Source: Chryseobacterium gleum
GTDB taxonomy: Bacteria; Bacteroidota; Bacteroidia; Flavobacteriales_D; Crocinitomicaceae
Assembly: GCA_943326825.2 (NCBI GenBank)
Contig: CALPUT020000031.1
Location: 1 to 14,183 of the forward strand
Direction of reading: 5' to 3'
DNA: 14,183 bases
Position 1 is the stretch's first letter. Each line of letters starts with the position of its first letter. Below the pieces are notes generated by a model. The model made no database searches, had not been told where the DNA came from, and saw nothing but the letters and a program-made list of their open reading frames with translations. Positions 7,447 through 13,358 of the stretch are shown here, piece by piece. The translations under genes and the position numbers were made by a program.

Positions 7447-7917
7447 TTAAAATAAACTTCCTGCGAAATAAGCAATTCCACATGTGAGCAATCCATTTAT
7501 AAATATCCCAGAAATAATAATTGGATATGTTCGTTTTTCTTTTCCGTAAAATTTTGCTGTAATAATAGTTCCGATTGGAATTGATAAAAAAAGAGGCGCA
7601 TACATAGCAACACCATAAACACCCAATTTCATCTTCATTTTCACAACAAACTTATTGGTCTTTGTGAATTTATTTTTATATGGGAGTTCAACCCCTTTAC
7701 TTTTAGCATCCATTGCTAATTGATGACGTTTATCATGAGCTCTCTTCAAAAAGAATTCACTCATGAAATAAAAAATTGTCGCACTTAATAACGCGCCTGC
7801 AACACACGAAAAATACGTTTCAAAAAATGTCAATCCAGCTGCAGGTCCTCCAAATGGAGCGAACAAAAACTTAATCATTGACAATAAAAAAAAGACACTG
7901 TATTTTCCGAATCCCAT
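7447..7917 (-). CDS. Small integral membrane protein, possibly of the small multidrug-export-like family
   Basis: A 156-aa protein without a firm family assignment. It has a hydrophobic start (about 7-22), a Gly/Pro-rich stretch PFGGPAAG (21-28), a membrane segment about 34-56, a strongly basic loop (57-97, many Lys/Arg, probably cytoplasmic), then GVYGVAMYAPLFLSIPIGT (99-117) and a last membrane segment about 131-153. The GVYG...P...SIPIGT arrangement before KFYGKEKR recalls proteins annotated as small multidrug export proteins, a name that rests on little experimental work. I make this link from memory and hold it loosely. It lies between upp (19 nt upstream) and the YjjG-like HAD gene (1 nt downstream) and is almost certainly co-transcribed with them. 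Confidence 0.75.
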   Translation of the reverse strand: MGFGKYSVFFLLSMIKFLFAPFGGPAAGLTFFETYFSCVAGALLSATIFYFMSEFFLKRAHDKRHQLAMDAKSKGVELPYKNKFTKTNKFVVKMKMKLGVYGVAMYAPLFLSIPIGTIITAKFYGKEKRTYPIIISGIFINGLLTCGIAYFAGSLF

Positions 7918-7936
7918 AAAAATATTTAGTTAAAAA

Positions 7937-8584
7937 TTAGCATTTAACGCCATAAGCCAAATCTCCAGCATCCCCCATTCCAGGAACGATGTATGACTGA
8001 GCAGTTAATTCCATATCAATTGCCCCAACCCAATATTCAGTTGTATCAGGCAAGTGTTTTTTCAAAAATTCAATTGCATCAAGTGAAGCAATTGCAGAAG
8101 CAATAATAACCTTTGACGGCCTGCCTTGCTTTAACAACGCTTTATAAACTAACAACATTGATGAGCCTGTTGCCAACATTGGATCAGAAACAATTAAGGT
8201 TTTTCCGGAAATGTCTGGTGAAGCCATATATTCAACATGAACATCAAATTCTTCAGCAGTAGTATGCTTTCTATATGCTGAAACAAAAGCACTTTCAGCT
8301 TGGTCAAAATAATTTAAAAAACCTTGATGCATACCTAATCCAGCTCTTAATATTGTCGCCAATACAGGTTGAGATTTTAATAAATTAGTATCAGCTTGAC
8401 CAAGAGGTGTTACTACTTGACTTTCTGAGTAATCTAATTTTTTTGAAATTTCGTACCCTAATATTTCACCTACTCTTTCTAGATTTCTTCTAAAACGCAT
8501 TGAGTCTTTTTGAATTGTTACGTCTCTTAATTCAGCTAAAAAAGTATTGAAAATTGAATTGGTTTTTGATAAATCGTGAATCAT
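7937..8584 (-). CDS. upp: Uracil phosphoribosyltransferase
   Basis: A 215-aa cytoplasmic enzyme that joins uracil and PRPP to form UMP in pyrimidine salvage. The PRPP-binding loop is VSDPMLATGSSM at 132-143, with Ser in place of the second Gly of the common ATGGS. LRAGLGMHQGFL (79-90) and the C-terminal uracil-binding PGMGDAGDLAYG (201-212) match the family. Ser/Thr-rich QVVTPLGQADTN around 56-67 corresponds to the conserved TPLG element. ATG 8584 is the only reasonable start. Upstream on the same strand TAACTTTA (8600-8607) is one base from the -7 consensus and is overlapped by a 10-bp direct repeat. First gene of a three-gene operon with the membrane protein and YjjG-like HAD genes; divergent from the ABC exporter. 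Confidence 0.95.
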   Translation of the reverse strand: MIHDLSKTNSIFNTFLAELRDVTIQKDSMRFRRNLERVGEILGYEISKKLDYSESQVVTPLGQADTNLLKSQPVLATILRAGLGMHQGFLNYFDQAESAFVSAYRKHTTAEEFDVHVEYMASPDISGKTLIVSDPMLATGSSMLLVYKALLKQGRPSKVIIASAIASLDAIEFLKKHLPDTTEYWVGAIDMELTAQSYIVPGMGDAGDLAYGVKC

Positions 8585-8599
8585 TGCTTTGTTTTTTGT

Positions 8600-8607
8600 T
8601 AAAGTTA
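8600..8607 (-). promoter_or_regulatory. Possible -7 element of the upp operon
   Basis: On the minus strand TAACTTTA, one mismatch from TAnnTTTG, 15 nt before the upp ATG. Two copies of AATCTATTAA (minus strand) lie at its upstream side. Weak evidence on its own; position and orientation are the support. Confidence 0.3.
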
Positions 8608-8626
8608 ATAGATTTTTTAATAGATT
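8605..8626. repeat. 10-bp tandem direct repeat upstream of upp
   Basis: TTAATAGATT occurs at 8605-8614 and again at 8617-8626, a 12-bp period, about one helical turn. It covers the region just upstream of the possible upp -7 element and could be a regulator site or chance in AT-rich DNA. Confidence 0.4.
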
Positions 8627-8779
8627 GTACTTAATGAGTGTGCTAATTTTAGTTAAAAAAACAAACTATTTAGTCTGTAAATATTTAACTACCTATAATT
8701 TACCAAAAGATCGTAATGAATGTGTTAATATTCAAAGAATTCAATCTTAAAATTACTATATCATCTCATATTTCTTATG

Positions 8780-8787
8780 TACTTTTG
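8780..8787 (+). promoter_or_regulatory. Putative -7 promoter element of the ABC exporter operon
   Basis: TACTTTTG matches TAnnTTTG exactly and is followed by TACC and then the ATG at 8792. The spacing is the same as at purK. An ATG at 8777 lies partly upstream of this element and would not be transcribed from it, which supports the later start. Confidence 0.5.
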
Positions 8788-8791
8788 TACC

Positions 8792-10567
8792 ATGTCAGAA
8801 AAGACGAGGGTAAATATCTCTATATTCAAAAGACTTTTGCATTATGCAAAACCATACCGAAAGGTACTTGGATTAGCTTTTCTTTGTACAATTATTCTAG
8901 CTCTTATTGGACCATTAAGACCTTATTTAATAGGTGAAATGGTTCGAAAATTCATCATTGATGATAAAGATGGTAAATCACTACTATTATGGTCTTTTTT
9001 GATTTTAGGAATCTTATTTTTCGAGGCTGTCACTCAATTTTCAAGCTCATTTTTTAGTAACCTTTTAGCTCAATCTATCATAAAAGATATTCGTCAACGA
9101 TTATTTGCCCACATTACTTCTTTTAGAATGCAGTACTTCGATAAAACACCGATTGGTGCTTTAGTTACGCGTGTTGTGTCAGATTTGGAAGCTATTTCAG
9201 AAGTTTTTTCAGCTGGTTTGATTGATATTTTAGGAGATTTGATTTCTTTAATTGCAGTCGTTTCATTAATGTTTGTAATCAACTGGAAACTTTCATTGCT
9301 TGCACTTATACCAATTCCTTTTCTTTTAATTGCAACTAAAATATTTGCAAAAGCAATGCAAAAGTCTTTTCAACAAGAAAGACTTCAAGTTACGCGACTA
9401 AACACATTTGTTCAAGAACGATTAACCGGAATGGCAATAGTTCAACTCTTTAGTAGAGAAAAACAAGAATTTGAATCTTTTCAAGAAATCAATAAAGGTC
9501 ATAGACAAGCTCATATCAATGCTGTTTGGGCATTCTCAATTTTCTTTCCAGTTGTTGAAATGTTGAGTTCTATTTCAATCGCATTGTTACTTGTTTATGT
9601 TGCTTTCCAATTAGATGGAGTAGCACCTAAAAACATAGGCGAACAATATCAACAAATTTTCACGTTCACACTTTGGATCAATATGCTATATAGACCTATT
9701 CGTCAATTAGCAGATAAATTCAATATTTTACAAAGAGGAACCGTAAGAGCAGAACGTGTATTTGAAATTTTAGACTTACAAGAACATATTCAAAACGAAG
9801 GAACAAAAACTTCTTGTGACTTCCATCAACAAATTAAATTTGAAAATGTTTCTTTTGCTTATCAAAATGAAGAATGGGTTCTTAAAAACATCTATTTAAC
9901 AATAAACAAAGGTGAGACGATTGCTTTTGTTGGCGCAACAGGTTCTGGTAAATCATCAATTGTCAATCTATTAGGACGTTTTTATGAATTTCAAAAAGGT
10001 GAAATATATGTCGGAAATGTAAAAATTACCGATCTAGAATTATCACTTTTAAGACAAAATATTGCGATTGTATTGCAGGATGTATTTTTGTTTTCTGATA
10101 CTATTCATAATAACATTACGTTAGGTAATACTGAAATTTCACGCGAAGCTGTAATTGAAGCATCCATAACAGTTGGTGCTCATGAATTCATTATGAAATT
10201 ACCAGGGAATTACGATTACAACATTGGAGAAAGAGGTGGAGTTTTATCTGTTGGTCAAAGACAACTTTTAGCTTTTATTAGAGCGTTTGTTTATAATCCT
10301 ACCGTTTTAATATTAGACGAAGCAACCTCAAGCGTTGATAATGAATCTGAAGTTCTGATTCAAAAAGCTACTAAAAAATTGACTCAAGGTCGAACTTCAA
10401 TCGTAATTGCTCACAGACTTTCTACTATTCAAAGTGCTAATAAAATAATTGTTCTCGATAAAGGAGAAATAATAGAACAGGGAACTCATTCAGACTTGCT
10501 TAAAATAGATGGAGCATACAAACGTCTTTATGACAAACAGTTCACAGAACAAAATGACAATGGATAA
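8792..10567 (+). CDS. ABC exporter half-transporter (MdlB/MsbA-like)
   Basis: A 591-aa fused permease-ATPase half-transporter. Hydrophobic helices in the first 320 residues (clear around 24-46, 65-84, 140-163, 166-187, 248-275 and 285-303) form the exporter membrane domain. The nucleotide-binding domain follows: Walker A GATGSGKSS 381-389, Q-loop Gln429, signature LSVGQ 485-489, Walker B VLILDEATSS 505-514, and H-loop His541 in IVIAHRLST. LSVGQRQLLAF in place of LSGGQ is usual in the MdlB/YheI-like branch, which exports lipids or drugs. All ATPase motifs look intact, so a homodimer is possible. The start at 8792 is preferred over the in-frame ATG at 8777 because the -7 promoter element overlaps codons 2-4 of the longer version. 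Overlaps the next gene by 14 nt, heading an operon that ends with hemH. Substrate unknown. Confidence 0.92.
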   Translation: MSEKTRVNISIFKRLLHYAKPYRKVLGLAFLCTIILALIGPLRPYLIGEMVRKFIIDDKDGKSLLLWSFLILGILFFEAVTQFSSSFFSNLLAQSIIKDIRQRLFAHITSFRMQYFDKTPIGALVTRVVSDLEAISEVFSAGLIDILGDLISLIAVVSLMFVINWKLSLLALIPIPFLLIATKIFAKAMQKSFQQERLQVTRLNTFVQERLTGMAIVQLFSREKQEFESFQEINKGHRQAHINAVWAFSIFFPVVEMLSSISIALLLVYVAFQLDGVAPKNIGEQYQQIFTFTLWINMLYRPIRQLADKFNILQRGTVRAERVFEILDLQEHIQNEGTKTSCDFHQQIKFENVSFAYQNEEWVLKNIYLTINKGETIAFVGATGSGKSSIVNLLGRFYEFQKGEIYVGNVKITDLELSLLRQNIAIVLQDVFLFSDTIHNNITLGNTEISREAVIEASITVGAHEFIMKLPGNYDYNIGERGGVLSVGQRQLLAFIRAFVYNPTVLILDEATSSVDNESEVLIQKATKKLTQGRTSIVIAHRLSTIQSANKIIVLDKGEIIEQGTHSDLLKIDGAYKRLYDKQFTEQNDNG

Positions 10568-11423
10568 TTTAATAGGATTAAAAGTTGGAGGTGTTCCAGA
10601 ACACTTCAATTTACCATGGAGATTAGCTATCGAAGAAGGTAGTTTTAACAGCATCGGACTTCGAATGCATTGGAGTGATATGAGTGGTGGAACAGGTCAA
10701 ATGATCAGAGGTTTAGAAACGGGCTCTTTAGATATTGCAATTTTATTAACTGAAGGAATTACGAAAGCAATTTTAGAAGGGTTAGATTGTAAAATCATTC
10801 AAGTGTATGTGAAAACTCCTTTAAGATGGGGGATTCACGTTCCTTTCAATTCAGACATTCAAAAAATGGACGATTTAATAGATCAGACATTTGCAATTTC
10901 TCGATATGGTTCAGGATCACATTTGATGTCTTATGTAAAGGCTAATCAAGAAGGCTGGGATACTTCAAAATTGAAATTCAATGTTATTGGAGATATTTAC
11001 GGTGGACTTTGGGCTTTAGAGCACAATGAAGCACAAGCTTTTCTTTGGGAGAAATATACAACATTCCCATTTACAGAACAGAAAAAATGTCGTTACATAG
11101 ATGAAGTTGTAACACCTTGGCCTTGTTTTGTGATTGCTGTTCGTAAAGAAATTTATGATCAATATCCAAAACAATTAAAACAAATGTGCAACATTGTGAA
11201 TGCAAAAGCACTTGAAGTTAAAAACGACGAAAACTCTTCATTTGTAATTGGTTGGAGATACAATCTTCGAAAAGATCAGGTTCAAAAATGGTTATATGAA
11301 ACAGATTGGAATTATACAGCTGAAAGTTTTACTGAAGCATTTGAAAATACCATCGATTATTTGAAAAAATTAAACTTAATTTCAGAGGAGAATACTGAAA
11401 ATTGGGAACAAAAATTATTCTAA
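10554..11423 (+). CDS. Cytosolic periplasmic-binding-protein-like (type II, NMT1/SsuA-like) protein
   Basis: A 289-aa protein with the layout of type II substrate-binding proteins of the nitrate/sulfonate/thiamine-precursor group, yet with no signal peptide or lipobox: it opens MTMDNLIGLKVGGVPEHFN. Likely ligand loops are SGGTGQM at 44-50 and SRYGSGSH at 116-123. GSLDIAILLTEG (58-69), DIYGGLWALEHNEAQAFLW (147-165) and VTPWPCFVIAVRK (186-198) are the hinge and second-lobe segments expected in the fold. No permease or ATPase of an import system is adjacent; the upstream ABC protein is an exporter. I recall a similar cytosolic family that includes Candida albicans Ca3427, unverified here. The ATG at 10554 overlaps the exporter by 14 nt; ATG 10560 is equally possible, while the in-frame ATG at 10509 only adds exporter-overlapping residues. 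It is 13 nt ahead of hemH. Ligand unknown. Confidence 0.85.
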   Translation: MTMDNLIGLKVGGVPEHFNLPWRLAIEEGSFNSIGLRMHWSDMSGGTGQMIRGLETGSLDIAILLTEGITKAILEGLDCKIIQVYVKTPLRWGIHVPFNSDIQKMDDLIDQTFAISRYGSGSHLMSYVKANQEGWDTSKLKFNVIGDIYGGLWALEHNEAQAFLWEKYTTFPFTEQKKCRYIDEVVTPWPCFVIAVRKEIYDQYPKQLKQMCNIVNAKALEVKNDENSSFVIGWRYNLRKDQVQKWLYETDWNYTAESFTEAFENTIDYLKKLNLISEENTENWEQKLF

Positions 11424-11436
11424 CAAGCTTATTACA

Positions 11437-12459
11437 ATGAAGAAAACAGGCGTTTTATTAATACAGTTAGGAACACCAGATAGTCCAGGAGTTGAAGATG
11501 TTAGAATTTATTTAAAAGAATTCTTAAATGATCCTCGTGTAATTGATATTCCTTGGTTAGCTAGAAAGCTATTAGTTAATGGAATAATTGTTCCATTTAG
11601 AGCTCCAAAATCAGCGAAAATCTACAAAGAACTATGGGAATACGGTAATGGTGTTTCTCCACTTTTAACTCATACACAAAGTGTTGTAAAATTACTTCAA
11701 GAACGTTTTAAGACTGATAATTTGACAATTGAAATGGCTATGCGCTATCAAAACCCTTCAATGGATTCAGTTTTAGATAGAATGCACAAAGAAAATTATG
11801 ATCAAATCATAATCATCCCATTATTCCCTCAATATGCAAGTGCATCTACCGGATCTGCAGTGGAAAAAGCGATGAATATTATTCGAAAATGGTGGGTTAT
11901 TCCTGAAATAAAAATTGTCAGTCAATTTTACGACAACGCTTCTTTTATTGATGCAGTTGTAGATAGAGCAAAAGCGTTTGACTTTAAAGAATACGACCAC
12001 ATCTTATTTTCATATCATGGTTTACCTGTAAGACAAGTTGATAAAGTCTATGAAGGAAATGATTTATGCGAAGATCAACCATGCGAAAGCGAAATAAATG
12101 ATCGCAATAAATCTTGTTACAAAGCGACATCATTTGCTACAACAAGATTGATCGCATCAAAATTAGGTTTAAAAGAATCAGACTATACAGTATGTTTTCA
12201 ATCTAGATTAGATAAAAAATGGTTAGAACCTTTCTCAGATAAAGTAGTTGAAGAGTGGGGGAAAAAAGGAGCGAAAAAGCTTTTGGTTTTTAGTCCAGCC
12301 TTTGTAGCAGATTGTTTAGAAACAATTATTGAAATTGGATCTGAATATCAAGAAATATTTCATGAAAATGGAGGGGAAAAAGTGCAACTTGTAACAAGCA
12401 CAAATGACCATCCTAAATTCATAGATTGTCTAGAAGAATTAGTTAGAGAGAGATTATGA
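11437..12459 (+). CDS. hemH: Ferrochelatase
   Basis: A 340-aa ferrochelatase that inserts ferrous iron into the porphyrin at the end of haem synthesis. It begins with VLLIQLGTPDSP (6-17), carries the catalytic His194 in FSYHGLP (191-197) and the conserved acidic Glu295 in SPAFVADCLETIIEIG (286-301). PLFPQYASASTGSAV (128-142) is another family block, and CFQSRLDKKWLEP (253-265) occupies the place of the FQSRxGxxxWLxP block. Between the two halves, residues 208-230 hold three cysteines (211, 216, 227), with Cys253 further on; this may be an internal [2Fe-2S] site, as known for some bacterial ferrochelatases. Whether the substrate is protoporphyrin IX or coproporphyrin III cannot be settled by eye. 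Starts 13 nt after the binding-protein-like gene and is followed by a terminator, so it is the last gene of the ABC exporter operon. Confidence 0.95.
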   Translation: MKKTGVLLIQLGTPDSPGVEDVRIYLKEFLNDPRVIDIPWLARKLLVNGIIVPFRAPKSAKIYKELWEYGNGVSPLLTHTQSVVKLLQERFKTDNLTIEMAMRYQNPSMDSVLDRMHKENYDQIIIIPLFPQYASASTGSAVEKAMNIIRKWWVIPEIKIVSQFYDNASFIDAVVDRAKAFDFKEYDHILFSYHGLPVRQVDKVYEGNDLCEDQPCESEINDRNKSCYKATSFATTRLIASKLGLKESDYTVCFQSRLDKKWLEPFSDKVVEEWGKKGAKKLLVFSPAFVADCLETIIEIGSEYQEIFHENGGEKVQLVTSTNDHPKFIDCLEELVRERL

Positions 12460-12464
12460 AAAAC

Positions 12465-12490
12465 GGAGGAGGCAATTGCTTCCTCTTTTT
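12465..12490 (+). terminator. Rho-independent terminator after hemH
   Basis: Hairpin with arms GGAGGAGGC (12465-12473) and GCTTCCTCT (12478-12486), including two G-U pairs, loop AATT, then a T run to 12490. It begins 6 nt after the hemH stop and ends the ABC exporter operon. Confidence 0.85.
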
Positions 12491-12572
12491 GTTTCAATTA
12501 AACACAAATACAATTCACCGAAAAATAACAACAACTCACCTATCTAAAAGAATCCAATCAAAAAGTAAACTG

Positions 12573-12580
12573 TACTTTTG
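12573..12580 (+). promoter_or_regulatory. Possible distal -7 element (P1) for the TetR/TolC operon
   Basis: TACTTTTG matches TAnnTTTG exactly, downstream of the hemH terminator and 136 bases before the regulator's ATG. The GTTTAAAC palindrome at 12589 would lie right at its transcription start. No -33 TTTG is evident. Confidence 0.35.
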
Positions 12581-12588
12581 TTCTGTGA

Positions 12589-12608
12589 GTTTAAACCACA
12601 CTTTAAAC
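12589..12608. promoter_or_regulatory. GTTTAAAC palindrome plus adjacent TTTAAAC half-site
   Basis: GTTTAAAC (12589-12596) is a perfect 8-bp palindrome, and a further TTTAAAC lies 12 bp on at 12602-12608. The same heptamer forms the inverted repeat at 12667-12684, which suggests a second binding site of the TetR-family regulator. Confidence 0.4.
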
Positions 12609-12611
12609 ACT

Positions 12612-12638
12612 AAAAACCTATAAAAACAAAGGTTTTTT
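12612..12638 (+). other. Small hairpin with T-run in the TetR leader
   Basis: AAAAACCT (12612-12619) pairs with AGGTTTTT (12630-12637) around a 10-nt A-rich loop and ends in a T run. Only three of the pairs are strong (CCT/AGG), so termination would be weak. It would matter only if transcription starts at the distal P1 element. Confidence 0.3.
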
Positions 12639-12666
12639 AAAAAAATAAAATAATTATGTAAATTAT

Positions 12667-12684
12667 TTTAAACAAGCGTTTAAA
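12667..12684. promoter_or_regulatory. Candidate TetR-family operator (perfect inverted repeat)
   Basis: TTTAAACAAGCGTTTAAA has 7-bp arms, TTTAAAC and GTTTAAA, around a 4-nt spacer. It lies 8 bases before the TACTTTTG -7 element, covering where RNA polymerase would contact the -33 region, and 32 bases before the regulator's ATG. This is the classical position for autorepression by a TetR-type dimer. Confidence 0.6.
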
Positions 12685-12692
12685 TTTTGTTT

Positions 12693-12700
12693 TACTTTTG
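12693..12700 (+). promoter_or_regulatory. Putative proximal -7 promoter element (P2) of the TetR/TolC operon
   Basis: TACTTTTG matches TAnnTTTG exactly and ends 16 nt before the ATG at 12717, giving a leader of about 10 nt. An in-frame TTG at 12687 would place the start codon upstream of this element, so 12717 is the better start. Confidence 0.55.
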
Positions 12701-12716
12701 TGGGAACAATAGAAAT

Positions 12717-13331
12717 ATGGAAAAAGATTTAACAACTGAAGCAAAAATTAAAGAAGCAGCTACTCGCGTCTTTATAGTCAAAGGTTTTAATGGCTGTTCA
12801 TCTAGAGAGATTGCAAAAGAAGCAGGAATGAATGTTGCCTTAGTAAATTATCATTTTCAAAGCAAAAGCCATTTATTTGAAGTTGTAGTTGCTACTGTAA
12901 TGGAACAATTTGTTTTTTCAATGCTAGATATTTTAAAAAGTGATTTGCCATTAATTAGTAAAACACGTATTTTCATTGAAAAAGAATATGACTTTCTATC
13001 AAAACACCCTGACATTCCTAGTTTTATCATCAACGAATTAGGGAAAAAAGATAAAAAATTCTTCGAGAAAATTGATTTTATTGATCAAATAAAACAAACT
13101 AAAATTTTTGAAGAAATAATTGAATCACAGCAAAAAGGTGAGGTTAGAAAAATGGATGTGACGAGTATTATGTTACTAATGATGGCAAATTGTCACTTTC
13201 CTTTCATGGCTAAACCGATGATTCAAACAATTCAGAACATTGATGATAACACCTATCAAAATCAATTAACGCTTCACAAACAATATGTAACAGAAATGTT
13301 GGTCAATTACTTGTTCCCAACTAATAAATAA
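12717..13331 (+). CDS. TetR/AcrR-family transcriptional regulator
   Basis: A 204-aa DNA-binding repressor-type protein. Residues 8-54 form the TetR N-terminal domain: KIKEAATRVFIVKGFNGCSS, then the helix-turn-helix REIAKEAGMNVALVNYHF (30-47) and SKSHLFE (49-55). The remaining roughly 150 residues are a helical ligand-binding and dimerisation domain that diverges as usual and gives no clue to the effector; it is rich in Met and Phe around 152-168. ATG 12717 is preferred over an in-frame TTG at 12687, which would sit ahead of the -7 element. It precedes a TolC-family gene by 27 nt and very likely controls that efflux operon and itself, probably through the TTTAAAC/GTTTAAA inverted repeat just upstream. 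Confidence 0.9.
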   Translation: MEKDLTTEAKIKEAATRVFIVKGFNGCSSREIAKEAGMNVALVNYHFQSKSHLFEVVVATVMEQFVFSMLDILKSDLPLISKTRIFIEKEYDFLSKHPDIPSFIINELGKKDKKFFEKIDFIDQIKQTKIFEEIIESQQKGEVRKMDVTSIMLLMMANCHFPFMAKPMIQTIQNIDDNTYQNQLTLHKQYVTEMLVNYLFPTNK

Positions 13332-13358
13332 AATTGTTTAATTAAAATTCATACGAAT

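Noticed and set aside
7446..7496. 17-residue N-terminal extension of the HAD protein from an ATG at 7496
   Set aside because: It overlaps the end of the membrane-protein gene, whereas ATG 7445 sits 1 nt after that gene's stop and puts the DxDxT motif at the usual position.
8777..8791. Earlier ATG for the ABC exporter (MYFCTM...)
   Set aside because: The predicted -7 promoter element occupies codons 2-4 of this version, so it would lie upstream of the transcription start.
8716..8937. 73-codon plus-strand reading frame starting in the upp/ABC intergenic region
   Set aside because: About two thirds overlaps the ABC exporter in another frame, the product has no recognisable features, and it has no promoter of its own.
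10509..10553. Earlier ATG for the binding-protein-like gene
   Set aside because: The extra 15 residues are only out-of-frame exporter sequence with low-complexity polar content; ATG 10554 or 10560 gives a normal small overlap.
12687..12716. TTG start for the TetR regulator adding ten residues
   Set aside because: The extension covers the TACTTTTG promoter element and encodes no conserved residues; ATG 12717 begins a typical TetR N-terminus.
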